Below are positions 17,989 through 26,976 of a stretch of 64,000 nt of DNA, piece by piece. Position 1 is the stretch's first letter; each line of letters begins with the position of its first letter. The position numbers were made by a program, and so were the translations under genes. Source of the DNA: CAWUKT01 sp964352215 (GTDB lineage Bacteria; Bacteroidota; Bacteroidia; J057; JADKCL01); the NCBI GenBank assembly GCA_964352215.1, contig CAYGRE010000011.1, positions 23,163 to 87,162 of the forward strand. Direction: 5' to 3'. The notes under the pieces were generated by a model. The model ran no database searches, was not told the origin of the DNA, and was given only the letters and a program-made list of their open reading frames with translations.

Positions 17989-18393
17989 TTATTTTTTAGA
18001 ATGTAAGGCGAGCTTATTGCCTTCGGAATCGATAAAAATTGCAAAGAAGCCAACGTCCGCATTGATAGCTGTTTTCGGCATAACAATACGGCCTCCGGCT
18101 TCTTCGACTTTAGATAGAACATGGTTCAGATCATTGCCAGCATTAAGATAGACCAGGGCACCGTTTTCATTCGGAATGGAACCCGGCCCTGAAACCACGG
18201 CTCCACCTATTCCTCCATCAGAAGGGAAAATGGCCATCGTGTACTCCTTATTGGTAAAGGTCTCCATTTCGATTCCGTAGATGTGGTTGTAAAAGGCCAC
18301 TGCCTGCTGGAAATTCACGGCAGGTATCTCGAACCAGCTAACGTAATTCTTCAGTTTGGTTTCCTTTCTGTTTTTTCCTGGCATTGATCCCAT
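17989..18393 (-). CDS. VOC-family (glyoxalase/bleomycin-resistance fold) protein
   Basis: 134 residues, or 131 from the second ATG at 18384. Paired beta-alpha-beta-beta-beta modules are visible. The first begins NYVSWFEIPAVNFQQAVAFYNHIYG and the second ALVYLNAGNDLNHVLSKVEEAGG. The C-terminus FFAIFIDSEGNKLALHSKK is characteristic. VOC proteins range from metalloenzymes to binding proteins, and the function here is unknown. Position between the amidohydrolase and decarboxylase, with 8-bp and 3-bp gaps, puts it in the same transcript. Confidence 0.88.
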   Translation of the reverse strand: MGSMPGKNRKETKLKNYVSWFEIPAVNFQQAVAFYNHIYGIEMETFTNKEYTMAIFPSDGGIGGAVVSGPGSIPNENGALVYLNAGNDLNHVLSKVEEAGGRIVMPKTAINADVGFFAIFIDSEGNKLALHSKK

Positions 18394-18401
18394 GACTTTT
18401 T

Positions 18402-19337
18402 TTATTGAATATCTTCACCCTTATAAGCGATCGGGCCGGAGACATGCCCAAGTGTATCTTCCTGGATTTTCAGTTCTGCAAGCGTGTCCACTCTGGTTGG
18501 CTTAATGAGGGGGCCAAGTGATTCCAGGTAGGGGAGTTTTGCGCCTTTTTGATAAATGTGAAAATCTCCGATGTGGTCCCTGAAACTCTTCAAAGGCTGC
18601 CCGAGGCGTAAAACCCCAAGCTCGCGGCTTCGGTTGGCGCGTTCAATATTGAGTTCAATGGGGAAGATTTCCTCCGTTTCTCCACTTTGATGCAAGACCC
18701 TGCCATCCGGACCGCAAACAATAGAACGACCACTGCCACCGGTGTCCAATCCGTTTACATCAAAGAAATAGCACTGATTGACGGTAGCCATTGCCCTGGC
18801 GATGGAAAGTTCTATTTCACGGTCAATGGTACCGGTCATCGTGGGGTGAAGGATCACCTCGGCACCCATCACGGCCAGGGTTCTGATCGTCTCCGGGAAC
18901 CACATGTCGTAACATATCGATACGCCAAAGCGACAAACGCCGGGAACATCGAAGGTGCAGAAATCGGTTCCCGGGGTCACTCCAACTTCATAAGGGTAAA
19001 AAGGAAACATCTTCCGGTAGCGGGTCACAATTTCACCTTGTGGATTGATCACACAAGCGGTATTGTAGATTTTTCCTTCGCTTTTCTCGAAGATAGAACC
19101 CGGTAACAGCCAGACTTTATGTCTCTTTGCCGCGGCCTGCATCTCGTGTTCAAAGTGGCAGGGTATTTCCTGGGCGGTGTGGGTCAGTGGCCCGTAAGCA
19201 CACAACTCACTGAATACAACCATTTCCACCCAAGGATAAAGGTTCATCGTGATCGCAAGCTTCAGCTTCATCATCTCCACATTGGGAACGACGGCCGAGA
19301 CTTTCATCTGTATTCCTGCTATTGCAAATGGTTTCAT
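18402..19337 (-). CDS. Carbon-nitrogen hydrolase (nitrilase superfamily)
   Basis: 311 residues. The catalytic triad of the nitrilase superfamily is visible: Glu in VVFSELCAYG, Lys in RYRKMFPFYPYE and Cys in GVSICYDMWFPE. Members hydrolyse amides or carbamoyl amines, and N-carbamoylputrescine amidase is one. In this operon it could release a free amine or acid from an N-acylated or N-carbamoylated intermediate made with the ATP-grasp enzyme. That is inference. Its ATG overlaps the aminotransferase stop by 4 nt (ATGA). Confidence 0.87.
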   Translation of the reverse strand: MKPFAIAGIQMKVSAVVPNVEMMKLKLAITMNLYPWVEMVVFSELCAYGPLTHTAQEIPCHFEHEMQAAAKRHKVWLLPGSIFEKSEGKIYNTACVINPQGEIVTRYRKMFPFYPYEVGVTPGTDFCTFDVPGVCRFGVSICYDMWFPETIRTLAVMGAEVILHPTMTGTIDREIELSIARAMATVNQCYFFDVNGLDTGGSGRSIVCGPDGRVLHQSGETEEIFPIELNIERANRSRELGVLRLGQPLKSFRDHIGDFHIYQKGAKLPYLESLGPLIKPTRVDTLAELKIQEDTLGHVSGPIAYKGEDIQ

Positions 19338-20665
19338 TTATTTTCTTTAATCGCTTTCTCAATCTCTTCTTCAAGTATATCCAACCCTTGCTTCAATTGA
19401 TCATCCGTGATGACCAGCGGGCAAAGGATACGAATCACATTTTTAAATGTTCCGGCACTCAGCAATATCAAGCCACGTTCAATGCAGCCTTTAACAATGG
19501 CATCGCACAGAGACTTATTCGCCAGCCGAGGATTTCCATCCTTGATAAACTCTATTCCGCGCATGGCTCCCAGTCCCCGGACATCTCCGACCTCAGGAAA
19601 GGCATGCTTCAATTTGGTGAACCGGGTATGGATGACATCTCCGATTTCATGGGCGCGTGCATTCAGGTTGATGTCCTTCATGAATTGAATGGTTGCCAGA
19701 GCGGCCACGCAACTCAGTGGGTTGCCGATGTAAGTTCCGCCAATGGTGCCTGGCTTGGCTGCATCCATGATTTCCGCCCTGCCCATCACAGCCGCGATTG
19801 GCATACCCGAACCCATGGATTTCGCATAAGTACTGATATCAGGTTGAACCCCATAATGTTGCCAACTTGCCCAATGTCCGGTACGGCCAAATCCGCTCTG
19901 GACTTCATCCATAATGAGAATGATGCCATGCTTATCACAGAATTCGCGTAAGCCTTCCAGATAGCGTTGCGGCACCGGATTGAACCCTCCTTCACCCTGG
20001 ATCGGCTCTATGATAATCGCGGCAAGGTTTTCTGGGTCCACCACATTGTATCCACTTTCATTGAGCCGCTTCAACTCCCAATCCACAAAATTATCTATCC
20101 CCTGGCCCATGCCATAGCGAAAGAAGTTTGGGAAGGGAAGACGGTAAACTTCCGGAGCAAAAGGGCCGCATCCTCTTTTATAAGCAATCTTGCTTGTAAG
20201 CGTCATTGCCATCAGAGATCGACCATGAAATGCCCCCGTATAACATAAAATGGCTTGCCTGCCAGTTGCCTGACGGGCTATTTTGACTGCATTTTCCACT
20301 GCTTCTGCACCAGTGCTGACCAGCATCACCTTGGTTTTTGGACCATGTGGCAATATCTCAGTTAGCTTTTCGCAAAGTTCAATATAGGGTTCATAGGTCA
20401 CTACATTGAAACTGGTATGGATGTATTTAGCAGCCTGTTGCTGGATGGCCAAAACCACAGGTTCCGGGCAATGACCGGCATTGACAACTCCGATCCCGCC
20501 GGCAAAGTCGATGAACTCATTACCATCTTCGTCGGTGATGATGGCTCCTTTTGCTTCCTTAACGGTAGCAGTGTTAAATACTCCGACTCCATTGGCTACG
20601 ACATTCCTGCGTCGTTCAAGGAGCTCATGAGCTTTTGTTTTCAGTACTGTTATATCCTTATCCAT
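19334..20665 (-). CDS. gabT: Class III aminotransferase, 4-aminobutyrate aminotransferase type
   Basis: 443 residues from the ATG at 20665 (MDKDITVLKTKAHELLERR). The frame extends to 20794, but that extension has no family resemblance. Motifs are FAGGIGVVNAGHCP, VSTGAEAVENAVKIAR (cofactor phosphate), GAFHGRSLMAMTLT, IIEPIQGEGGF, MDEVQSGFGRTG (Asp to pyridine N) and the Schiff-base Lys in YAKSMGSGMP. These fit GABA or omega-amine:2-oxoglutarate transaminases. It heads the six-gene operon and is coupled to the nitrilase gene by an ATGA overlap. Substrate could be GABA, putrescine or 5-aminovalerate. Confidence 0.9.
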   Translation of the reverse strand: MDKDITVLKTKAHELLERRRNVVANGVGVFNTATVKEAKGAIITDEDGNEFIDFAGGIGVVNAGHCPEPVVLAIQQQAAKYIHTSFNVVTYEPYIELCEKLTEILPHGPKTKVMLVSTGAEAVENAVKIARQATGRQAILCYTGAFHGRSLMAMTLTSKIAYKRGCGPFAPEVYRLPFPNFFRYGMGQGIDNFVDWELKRLNESGYNVVDPENLAAIIIEPIQGEGGFNPVPQRYLEGLREFCDKHGIILIMDEVQSGFGRTGHWASWQHYGVQPDISTYAKSMGSGMPIAAVMGRAEIMDAAKPGTIGGTYIGNPLSCVAALATIQFMKDINLNARAHEIGDVIHTRFTKLKHAFPEVGDVRGLGAMRGIEFIKDGNPRLANKSLCDAIVKGCIERGLILLSAGTFKNVIRILCPLVITDDQLKQGLDILEEEIEKAIKENK

Positions 20666-21163
20666 CAATTTATGGGTTATCTGAAATATTTTCTCATCCA
20701 AACGAATATGGATTGCATACCTGATGTATACATTTTCATACACACAAAACGATCCAGAGTCTTTCGAAATTGACTCTTTGATTGTTAGTATCACGTATTT
20801 GGGAAAACCTTTCTCAGGAAAATGCTCATCAGGTCCTTAAAAAAAACGTTTTTACAACCATCTATGTTATTAAAATTCCATTCCTCGGTTCTGTTAGCAG
20901 TTTTTCTTCTTCTAAAGAGGACAATATTAACGTAGTTGAGTAAAATGAACAGATAATCAAATCAATTATTTATTAAGTGTAACCGATATTAAGCACAATT
21001 AAAAACCACTTTTGCAAGTAGGAAGGTGAATTAGTTTACCAAACAGTATAACCCAAGCACTGGAATGCCATCCCGGCCAGAGCCATAAAAATTCACAATC
21101 AGTGTTCTCGAATTGGCCTGATAAGCCGCAGTCAAGACCGATTTACCCAACACTTTTTCATTG
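20666..21163. other. AT-rich intergenic region upstream of gabT
   Basis: About 500 bp without a supported gene. It must carry the promoter of the minus-strand amine operon. No complete Bacteroidota promoter pair or hairpin terminator was recognised, and the composition (long A and T runs near 20840-21010) fits a regulatory spacer. Confidence 0.5.
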
Positions 21164-21218
21164 TTACGGTTTTACAGGGAATAACTTGGTAAGTGAAATA
21201 TTCATTTCAGTGGCAGCA

Positions 21219-22148
21219 TCATTCCGCTTTCCCCTGCAAAGCCCGTTGCCGCCATAAACCGGGGGTACTGCCTTCCATTTTCTTAAATACCCGAACGAAG
21301 TAGTTTTCACTGCTAAAACCGCAATCAAAAGCCGTATGGCTGATCGACTTGCCTTGGGAGACCAATGCTCGTTTGGCAATCCGAATCCGTTCACGGTTGA
21401 TAAAATTAACCGGGGTTTCGCCCAGTTCACGCCGGAAGCTACGGAAAAATTGGGCCCGCGATAAGCAAGCCTGATTGGCGAGATCCTGGATATCCAATTT
21501 CCGGTGAATATTCTCCCTGATATATTGGATGACATGAGCAAGGCGATTGCGGGTGCTTAATTGGCTGGCATTTGCGAGCAAGAGGCTTCGGGCCTGGGTT
21601 TGCAACAAGGAGGCAATTAATTCACGCGTTGTATTGGTGGCCCGCAGGTCTTTTCGCAGGTCGGATTCTACCATCACCCGAACCAGCCGGTTGAGGTCCT
21701 GCTGAATTGTAGCATTGTGGAGGAGGTGAAAACTATCTTTTGTCCAGTTCCACGTCTGGTCATCGATCCGTGGAAAGTTCTCATTCAACCACATCAAGGT
21801 TCCATTCACGAAACCAGGACTGATTTCAAGGGCCATGCACTGGGTAGGATGGTCCAGGGAGGCTTCGGGAAAATCAATAGACATCAATTCTGAGGCTGGC
21901 ATGACAACCGTTTGTCCCGGAAAAAAATCAAAGGGGTCTCGGCTGTGGAGATGCATCTGCTTTTTGCCCTGAATCATACTCACCACCACGGGATGATCAA
22001 AAACAAGGTCGAACTGATATGCGGTGCGCTGGGTTTCGTAAACGTTGAGGACAGCATGGTCGGCGGAATGGGCAGTCCGGTGCTCAACCTCCCTTTTGGG
22101 AGTGCTAAATATTTTATGCTTCTCTTTTAGATTGATACCCGTGAGCAT
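21219..22148 (-). CDS. AraC-family transcriptional regulator
   Basis: About 309 residues from the ATG at 22148. An in-frame ATG at 22196 lies inside the shared promoter region and is less likely. The N-terminal half resembles AraC-type sensing domains (FFPGQTVVMPASELMSIDFPE). The C-terminal pair of helix-turn-helix motifs is clear: LDIQDLANQACLSRAQFFRSF and ISHTAFDCGFSSENYFVRVF, ending GSTPGLWRQ. It is divergent from the aldehyde dehydrogenase gene, as is common for acetaldehyde/ethanol-type ALDH plus DUF779 pairs. Direct repeats in the shared spacer are candidate binding sites. Confidence 0.9.
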   Translation of the reverse strand: MLTGINLKEKHKIFSTPKREVEHRTAHSADHAVLNVYETQRTAYQFDLVFDHPVVVSMIQGKKQMHLHSRDPFDFFPGQTVVMPASELMSIDFPEASLDHPTQCMALEISPGFVNGTLMWLNENFPRIDDQTWNWTKDSFHLLHNATIQQDLNRLVRVMVESDLRKDLRATNTTRELIASLLQTQARSLLLANASQLSTRNRLAHVIQYIRENIHRKLDIQDLANQACLSRAQFFRSFRRELGETPVNFINRERIRIAKRALVSQGKSISHTAFDCGFSSENYFVRVFKKMEGSTPGLWRQRALQGKAE

Positions 22149-22167
22149 AGGCGACGCAATTCTGAAC

Positions 22168-22243
22168 AATGAGACTGGAGAACAGCCTGAAAACAATATA
22201 AATCAATAATGAGATTATTGTGCTATTGAATGAGACAATTGTG
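22168..22243 (+). promoter_or_regulatory. Phased direct repeats, candidate AraC-regulator operators
   Basis: Three copies of AATGAGA start at 22168, 22208 and 22229. The last two extend to a 15-nt direct repeat (AATGAGATTATTGTG and AATGAGACAATTGTG, two mismatches) with a 21-bp period, and the first lies 40 bp further upstream. Direct half-sites on one helix face are the usual arrangement for AraC-family activators. Confidence 0.55.
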
Positions 22244-22291
22244 AAGAACAGTCAAAAGACAACGTAATACCTTCACAAAAAAGATAAAAAC

Positions 22292-23821
22292 ATGGAAACA
22301 ACAGCACAAATTCAACCCACCACCCTGGTCAGCAGACCAGAAATAAAGTCGCAGTACGAAAATTATATCGGAGGCAAATTTGTCCCCCCAGCCGACAACA
22401 CCTATTTCGATGTTATCTCTCCGGTAGATGGCAAAGTTTTCTCTCGTGTTGCCCGTAGTAAATCAGCAGACATCGAGAAAGCCATAGACGTAGCACGTGA
22501 GGCTTTTGTAGAATGGTCAAAAACCTCGGCAACTCAGCGAAGCAATATCCTGCTTCGCATCGCTGACCGCATCGAAGAGAACCTGGAGTATCTTGCCGCG
22601 GTTGAAACCATTGACAATGGTAAGCCCATTCGCGAAACAATCAATGCCGACCTCGCGCTGGTCGTTGACCACTTCCGGTATTTTGCCGGGGTCATCCGCG
22701 CAGAAGAAGGAAGTATCGCCGAACTTGATTCCACCACCGTTTCTGTAAACATCAAAGAGCCGCTTGGTGTGGTCGCTCAGATAATTCCTTGGAATTTCCC
22801 CTTGCTGATGGCGACCTGGAAGATGGCACCCGCACTTGCTGCAGGTAACTGTACCATTATCAAGCCAGCTGAGCAAACACCGGTTTCTATCCTGGTTCTG
22901 ATGGAATTGGTTGGAGACCTGCTCCCCGCAGGCGTGGTAAACGTTGTCAATGGATTCGGAATTGAAGCAGGTAAGCCCCTTGCGCAGTCAGGACGTGTCG
23001 ATAAAGTAGCCTTTACAGGTGAAACAACCACCGGGCGTTTGATCATGCAGTACGCTTCCGAAAACCTCAACCCCGTAACCATGGAATTGGGAGGGAAGTC
23101 TCCCAACGTATTCTTCGCTTCCGTCATGGATGCAGACGATGAATTTCTGGACAAATGCCTCGAAGGTGCTGCGATGTTTGCCCTCAACCAAGGGGAAGTT
23201 TGCACATGTCCTTCCCGGATGCTGGTACAAGAAAGCATTTACGATGCTTTTATGGAGAAAGTCATTGCCCGGGTAGAAGCGATCAAGATGGGGGACCCGC
23301 TGGATAAAAACACAATGATGGGGGCGCAAGCTTCAAATGATCAATTCGAAAAGATTCTAAACTATATCGATATCGGAAAGCAGGAGGGAGCAAAAGTTCT
23401 CACCGGTGGAGAGGCTGTGGCCCTGAATTCAGGACTTGAAGGCGGTTACTACATCCAGCCAACCCTGTTGGAAGGACACAATAAAATGCGTGTCTTCCAA
23501 GAGGAGATCTTTGGTCCAGTCTGTTCCGTTACCACCTTCAAAACGGTTGAAGAAGCAATCGAAATAGCAAACGACACCCTTTATGGATTGGGAGCTGGTG
23601 TATGGACCAGAGATACCCATGAAGCATACATCGTTCCCCGTGCCATTGAGGCAGGCCGCGTATGGGTGAATTGTTACCATGCCTACCCCGCACATGCACC
23701 TTTCGGTGGGTACAAGAAGTCTGGGTTTGGTCGTGAGACGCACCTGATGATGCTCAACCACTACCGGCAGAACAAGAACATGCTTGTGTCATATGACAAG
23801 AAAAAACTGGGTTTTTTCTAA
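22292..23821 (+). CDS. NAD-dependent aldehyde dehydrogenase, ExaC/acetaldehyde type
   Basis: 509 residues. ALDH motifs are IIPWNFPLLMATWK (Asn of the oxyanion hole), FTGETTTGRLIM, Glu in MELGGKSPNVFF and Cys in LNQGEVCTCPSRMLVQ. The CTCPSR sequence after the nucleophile is typical of the ExaC/AldB group acting on acetaldehyde and related short aldehydes. The pairing with a DUF779 gene downstream and an AraC regulator upstream is a recurrent arrangement for this group. A strong terminator follows before the DUF779 gene, so the two may be only partly co-transcribed. Confidence 0.93.
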   Translation: METTAQIQPTTLVSRPEIKSQYENYIGGKFVPPADNTYFDVISPVDGKVFSRVARSKSADIEKAIDVAREAFVEWSKTSATQRSNILLRIADRIEENLEYLAAVETIDNGKPIRETINADLALVVDHFRYFAGVIRAEEGSIAELDSTTVSVNIKEPLGVVAQIIPWNFPLLMATWKMAPALAAGNCTIIKPAEQTPVSILVLMELVGDLLPAGVVNVVNGFGIEAGKPLAQSGRVDKVAFTGETTTGRLIMQYASENLNPVTMELGGKSPNVFFASVMDADDEFLDKCLEGAAMFALNQGEVCTCPSRMLVQESIYDAFMEKVIARVEAIKMGDPLDKNTMMGAQASNDQFEKILNYIDIGKQEGAKVLTGGEAVALNSGLEGGYYIQPTLLEGHNKMRVFQEEIFGPVCSVTTFKTVEEAIEIANDTLYGLGAGVWTRDTHEAYIVPRAIEAGRVWVNCYHAYPAHAPFGGYKKSGFGRETHLMMLNHYRQNKNMLVSYDKKKLGFF

Positions 23822-23838
23822 TCAATCTATCATTCAGA

Positions 23839-23877
23839 GAGCGGCCCGGCATTTGCCCGGGCCGCTCCGTTTTTTTA
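23839..23877 (+). terminator. Terminator after aldehyde dehydrogenase
   Basis: An 11-bp GC-rich stem (GAGCGGCCCGG/CCGGGCCGCTC) with a CATTTGC loop, followed by CGTTTTTTTATTTT. It lies between the dehydrogenase and DUF779 genes. Confidence 0.9.
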
Positions 23878-23892
23878 TTTTATTCTAAGCCT

Positions 23893-24252
23893 ATGACCTC
23901 CTATTCAAGAGTCGCTATTACCCATCGTGCTCAAGCTTTGGTATCGAAAATAGAAAGTGAACATGGTCCCCTGATGTTTCACCAGAGTGGAGGGTGTTGT
24001 GACGGATCAAGCCCAATGTGTTTCCCCTTAGGCGAATTGCAAATTGGTCCCTCCGATGTACTTCTGGGGCACATTTCCAATTGCCCGTTTTACATGTCCG
24101 CCGACCAGTTTGAGTATTGGAAGCATACCCACTTGACCATTGACGTCACTGAAGGGCGTGGCGCGAGTTTCTCATTGGAAATTCCTTACGGAATGCGATT
24201 TGTGACGAAAAGCAGGCTTTTCACAGAGCTGGAATTGGCGAATATAGTGTGA
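23893..24252 (+). CDS. DUF779 family protein
   Basis: 119 residues, with the family signature FHQSGGCCDGSSPMCFP and the later FYMSADQFEYWKHTHLTIDV. The Cys-rich GGCCDG...CF segment may bind a metal. DUF779 genes usually sit next to aldehyde dehydrogenases of the ExaC/AldB group, as here. The molecular role is not known to me. The start lies only about 25 bp beyond the hairpin of the dehydrogenase terminator, so expression may rely on readthrough. Confidence 0.9.
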   Translation: MTSYSRVAITHRAQALVSKIESEHGPLMFHQSGGCCDGSSPMCFPLGELQIGPSDVLLGHISNCPFYMSADQFEYWKHTHLTIDVTEGRGASFSLEIPYGMRFVTKSRLFTELELANIV

Positions 24253-24353
24253 TTCGATTATGCGATTCCGGACACTGCCGATCCATTTGAATAAAACTGT
24301 TCTTATTGGCGTGAAAATAGAGTAATGCCTGACTGATGCTGGTAAAATAGCAG

Positions 24354-24384
24354 TTTCCAGGCTTCTGCAATTTTGTTAATTTTG
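24354..24384 (+). promoter_or_regulatory. Promoter of the MoxR-vWA-bpX operon
   Basis: A -33-like TTTC (24354-24357), 19 nt, and a perfect -7 box TAATTTTG (24377-24384). The predicted transcript starts about 40 nt before the first ATG. Confidence 0.6.
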
Positions 24385-24431
24385 CTGTTATTGTAGGAAA
24401 GTCAAGCATAGCCCCCCAAAGGCAAACCTAT

Positions 24432-25136
24432 ATGGCAGCAAGGTACTTTTTTGACATGATCCAACTTCTCCGTCGAAACGGAGAGGTCGTCTTGTACGAC
24501 AATGTCTTTACCATCTCCCCGGAGGAACGCAGTAGGACCAGCGCATTCCTGGAAAAAGAGTACCAACGGGAATGCCTGAACTATCCCTTTCAACCACCGC
24601 CGTACCATGCCGAAGCCGCACTATGGGGAGCCGAAATGATTTATGTCGCGGCTCAGTTACTCCTTTACCGGCAAGATGCCGAAACGGTTTTAGGAGATCT
24701 GCTTCCCAAAGAGAATTTGGAACGCACAGCTTCCGCAGTGCTTTCAGCCGATCTCTGCCTGCGGTTTTTGCCTGGAATAGTCGCCAATCTCCGGCAGATC
24801 GACCAAAATGATCCCCTGATTGTTCGATTGGAAGCAGTACTGGAGCGCTGGCATTATTCGGGAATTGAGATCTCACACCCGAATGAGACCAATCAATCTC
24901 AACATTCAATAGAGGGCAAGTCCTCCCTTAAAACGAATGTGCCCAACCCAAAAGCGTCCGCATTGGAAGACCTTCTGGACAATCAATGTCTCTACCAACT
25001 CTACATCAACCGAATCATCAAATTCAAAAATACAGAATTGGCCGCCATACCTCAGTTGAACCGCGGCATCCAGGCTGCAATTGGCATGCATGGCGAACAG
25101 TATTGGCCTGAATTCAAACCTTTATCAATCCCATGA
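24432..25136 (+). CDS. MoxR-vWA-beta-propeller ternary system accessory protein (bpX-type)
   Basis: 234 residues, soluble, first gene of a five-gene coupled operon. It begins MAARYFFDMIQLLRRNGEVVLYDN and has a helical middle with AEAALWGAEMIYVAAQLLLYR, LSADLCLRFLPGIV and LERWHYSGI. This sequence type is known to me from MoxR-vWA-bpX loci of Bacteroidota and I place it with the bpX accessory families, without assigning a number (possibly bpX4). No catalytic motif is visible. The stop overlaps the ATG of the MoxR ATPase (ATGA), which implies stoichiometric production. Confidence 0.7.
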   Translation: MAARYFFDMIQLLRRNGEVVLYDNVFTISPEERSRTSAFLEKEYQRECLNYPFQPPPYHAEAALWGAEMIYVAAQLLLYRQDAETVLGDLLPKENLERTASAVLSADLCLRFLPGIVANLRQIDQNDPLIVRLEAVLERWHYSGIEISHPNETNQSQHSIEGKSSLKTNVPNPKASALEDLLDNQCLYQLYINRIIKFKNTELAAIPQLNRGIQAAIGMHGEQYWPEFKPLSIP

Positions 25137-26263
25137 CGAATATCGAAAAACTTAACAGTGTACTGGCGCATCTCAAATCCCTCTTCGTGGGAAAGGACGA
25201 GATCATTGATCTCCTGGGCATTTGCCTGTTGGCGCGGGAAAATGCCTTTCTTTTAGGCCCTCCTGGTACAGCAAAAAGTGCCATCGTACGAAGCCTGTCC
25301 GAATGCGTGAAGGAGGGCAAGAACTTCGAATACCTGCTGACCCGATTTACCGAGCCCAATGAGATATTTGGACCCTTTGACATCCGGAAACTGAAGGATG
25401 GGGAGCTGAAAACCAATACCGAGGGAATGCTACCTGAGGCCTCCATGGTATTTCTGGATGAAATCTTCAACGCAAACAGCGCGATTCTGAACAGCCTGCT
25501 CATGGCCTTGAACGAGAAGATATTCCGCCGGGGAAGAGAGTTACGCAGAATACCAGCCCTCATGTTTGTGGGAGCGAGCAATGCACTGCCGGAAGAAGAG
25601 TCCCTGAATGCCTTGCTGGACCGGTTTTTGATCCGGGTGCGCTGCGACTATGTAGAACCCGATCTCCTGGAAGAAGTGTTGCTGGCAGGGAGAAGCATCG
25701 AGCAGGGCAAAGGCAATGAAGCACCCAGTATTCTGCCCTCCGAAATCACCGATTTGCAAAATGAAGCACGAGAAGTTGATCTCAATCCTATCCGGAAGCC
25801 CTATGTGGACCTGGTTCACAACCTGCGGAATACCGGAATCAAAGTTTCCGACCGCCGGGCCGTGAAGATTCAGAACCTGATCTCGGCGAGTGCCTTGATT
25901 TGTGGAAGGAAAGTGGCCGTCAAATCTGATCTCTGGGTCCTGAAGTATATATGGGACACCGAAGAACAGATCGAAATCCTGGCCGGCATCATCGACAACC
26001 TGATCGAAGAGGATGAGTCGGAGCAACAGCATCCCCAAGCGAGGTTTAACAAAATCCCCAATGCCGAGGAGGTAATGAAAGAGATCGCCGGATTGAAGAA
26101 AAAGTGGGACGCGGGCGGTTTGAGCTTTGAGGAGCAAAATATCATTAAGGATAAACTCCGCTATTTACAATCCCGCAGCAGTTGGGTGAAAGACACCGCC
26201 CACCGGGAACATCTGACCCAGGAAATCGAAGGATTATGGAAAAAGATGCTGCAAACAATTTGA
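25133..26263 (+). CDS. MoxR-type AAA+ ATPase of the ternary system
   Basis: 376 residues. Walker A is GPPGTAKSAIVRSL at residues 42-55, with Walker B MVFLDEIFNANSAILNSLL. The helix-2 insert region EPNEIFGPFDIRKL is typical of MoxR/RavA, followed by sensor 1 GASNALPEEESLNALLDRF. The C-terminal third is a helical lid with a coiled-coil-like tail. MoxR ATPases act as chaperone-like remodelers that work with vWA proteins, and the vWA partner is encoded two genes downstream. Both ends overlap neighbours: ATGA at the start, and about 28 nt at the end with the next gene. Confidence 0.93.
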   Translation: MTNIEKLNSVLAHLKSLFVGKDEIIDLLGICLLARENAFLLGPPGTAKSAIVRSLSECVKEGKNFEYLLTRFTEPNEIFGPFDIRKLKDGELKTNTEGMLPEASMVFLDEIFNANSAILNSLLMALNEKIFRRGRELRRIPALMFVGASNALPEEESLNALLDRFLIRVRCDYVEPDLLEEVLLAGRSIEQGKGNEAPSILPSEITDLQNEAREVDLNPIRKPYVDLVHNLRNTGIKVSDRRAVKIQNLISASALICGRKVAVKSDLWVLKYIWDTEEQIEILAGIIDNLIEEDESEQQHPQARFNKIPNAEEVMKEIAGLKKKWDAGGLSFEEQNIIKDKLRYLQSRSSWVKDTAHREHLTQEIEGLWKKMLQTI

Positions 26264-26976
26264 TTTATTTGCTCAGGGTGCGGAGGGAAGAAGAAGGTTT
26301 TCTGGCACCCATTCGCAAGTGGGAGGACCTGAAGCTGGCCCGGGAAGGGGAGTGGATCTGGGTGAAGGGATTTGATGCGCATCAATTGGCCAGACCTGAA
26401 GTCCAGTGCATCCCAAACGAAGAGATTTTCTACGGGAAGGAAGAGAAATTATTTCCCCTCCGCAGTTTGCTCCCCAAAGGAAGAATTCCCCAGCTCCTCT
26501 GGACCCCGATCCAGAAAGCCTTGCCGGTACAAGTGGCCCAGTTCAACCACAATTATTTTGGGGTAGCGGAAGGGATCGGCATCCAACTTAAACAGGAAGA
26601 GGTAGAACGGTCGGCAGTGGCCATGCAGGTCGGCCTGGCAACGCTCGGGCTGTTCCTCGAAAGTTGTGCTGAAGTCCGCTTGCAAAACCTGCGATGGACT
26701 CTGGTTGGGGACGAAAATGCCCTGCTCATCGGGGAGCCCTTGTTACCCTTGCCGGGAACTGCCTATTGGCAAACGAAGACCATGTTCTTTCCATTGGGGT
26801 ACCACTTAGCCTTGTCATTTCTCTCCGAAATCCTCCGTGAAAAACTCGATCCCAATCCCTCCAATCTGATCTTCTGGACCCAAACCGGAAGCTACCTTTC
26901 CATTGCTCCCGAGCAGTTTCGCCCCTTGACGCTCAGCAGTTTCAGAAAGACAAAGACAACTCTTCAGAATAAATGA
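26236..26976 (+). CDS. MoxR-vWA-beta-propeller system accessory protein (bpX2-like)
   Basis: 246 residues from the ATG at 26236 (MEKDAANNLIYLLRVRREEEGF). The open frame extends to 26182 but lies deep in the MoxR gene. No transmembrane or signal segment is seen. Recognisable pieces are GEWIWVKGFD, IPNEEIFYGKEEKLFPLRSLLPKGRIP, WTPIQKALPVQ and LLIGEPLLPLPGTAYW. This arrangement matches accessory proteins that sit between the MoxR and vWA genes in ternary systems, probably bpX2. The assignment is by recall, not search. It overlaps MoxR by 28 nt and the vWA gene by ATGA. Confidence 0.7.
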   Translation: MEKDAANNLIYLLRVRREEEGFLAPIRKWEDLKLAREGEWIWVKGFDAHQLARPEVQCIPNEEIFYGKEEKLFPLRSLLPKGRIPQLLWTPIQKALPVQVAQFNHNYFGVAEGIGIQLKQEEVERSAVAMQVGLATLGLFLESCAEVRLQNLRWTLVGDENALLIGEPLLPLPGTAYWQTKTMFFPLGYHLALSFLSEILREKLDPNPSNLIFWTQTGSYLSIAPEQFRPLTLSSFRKTKTTLQNK

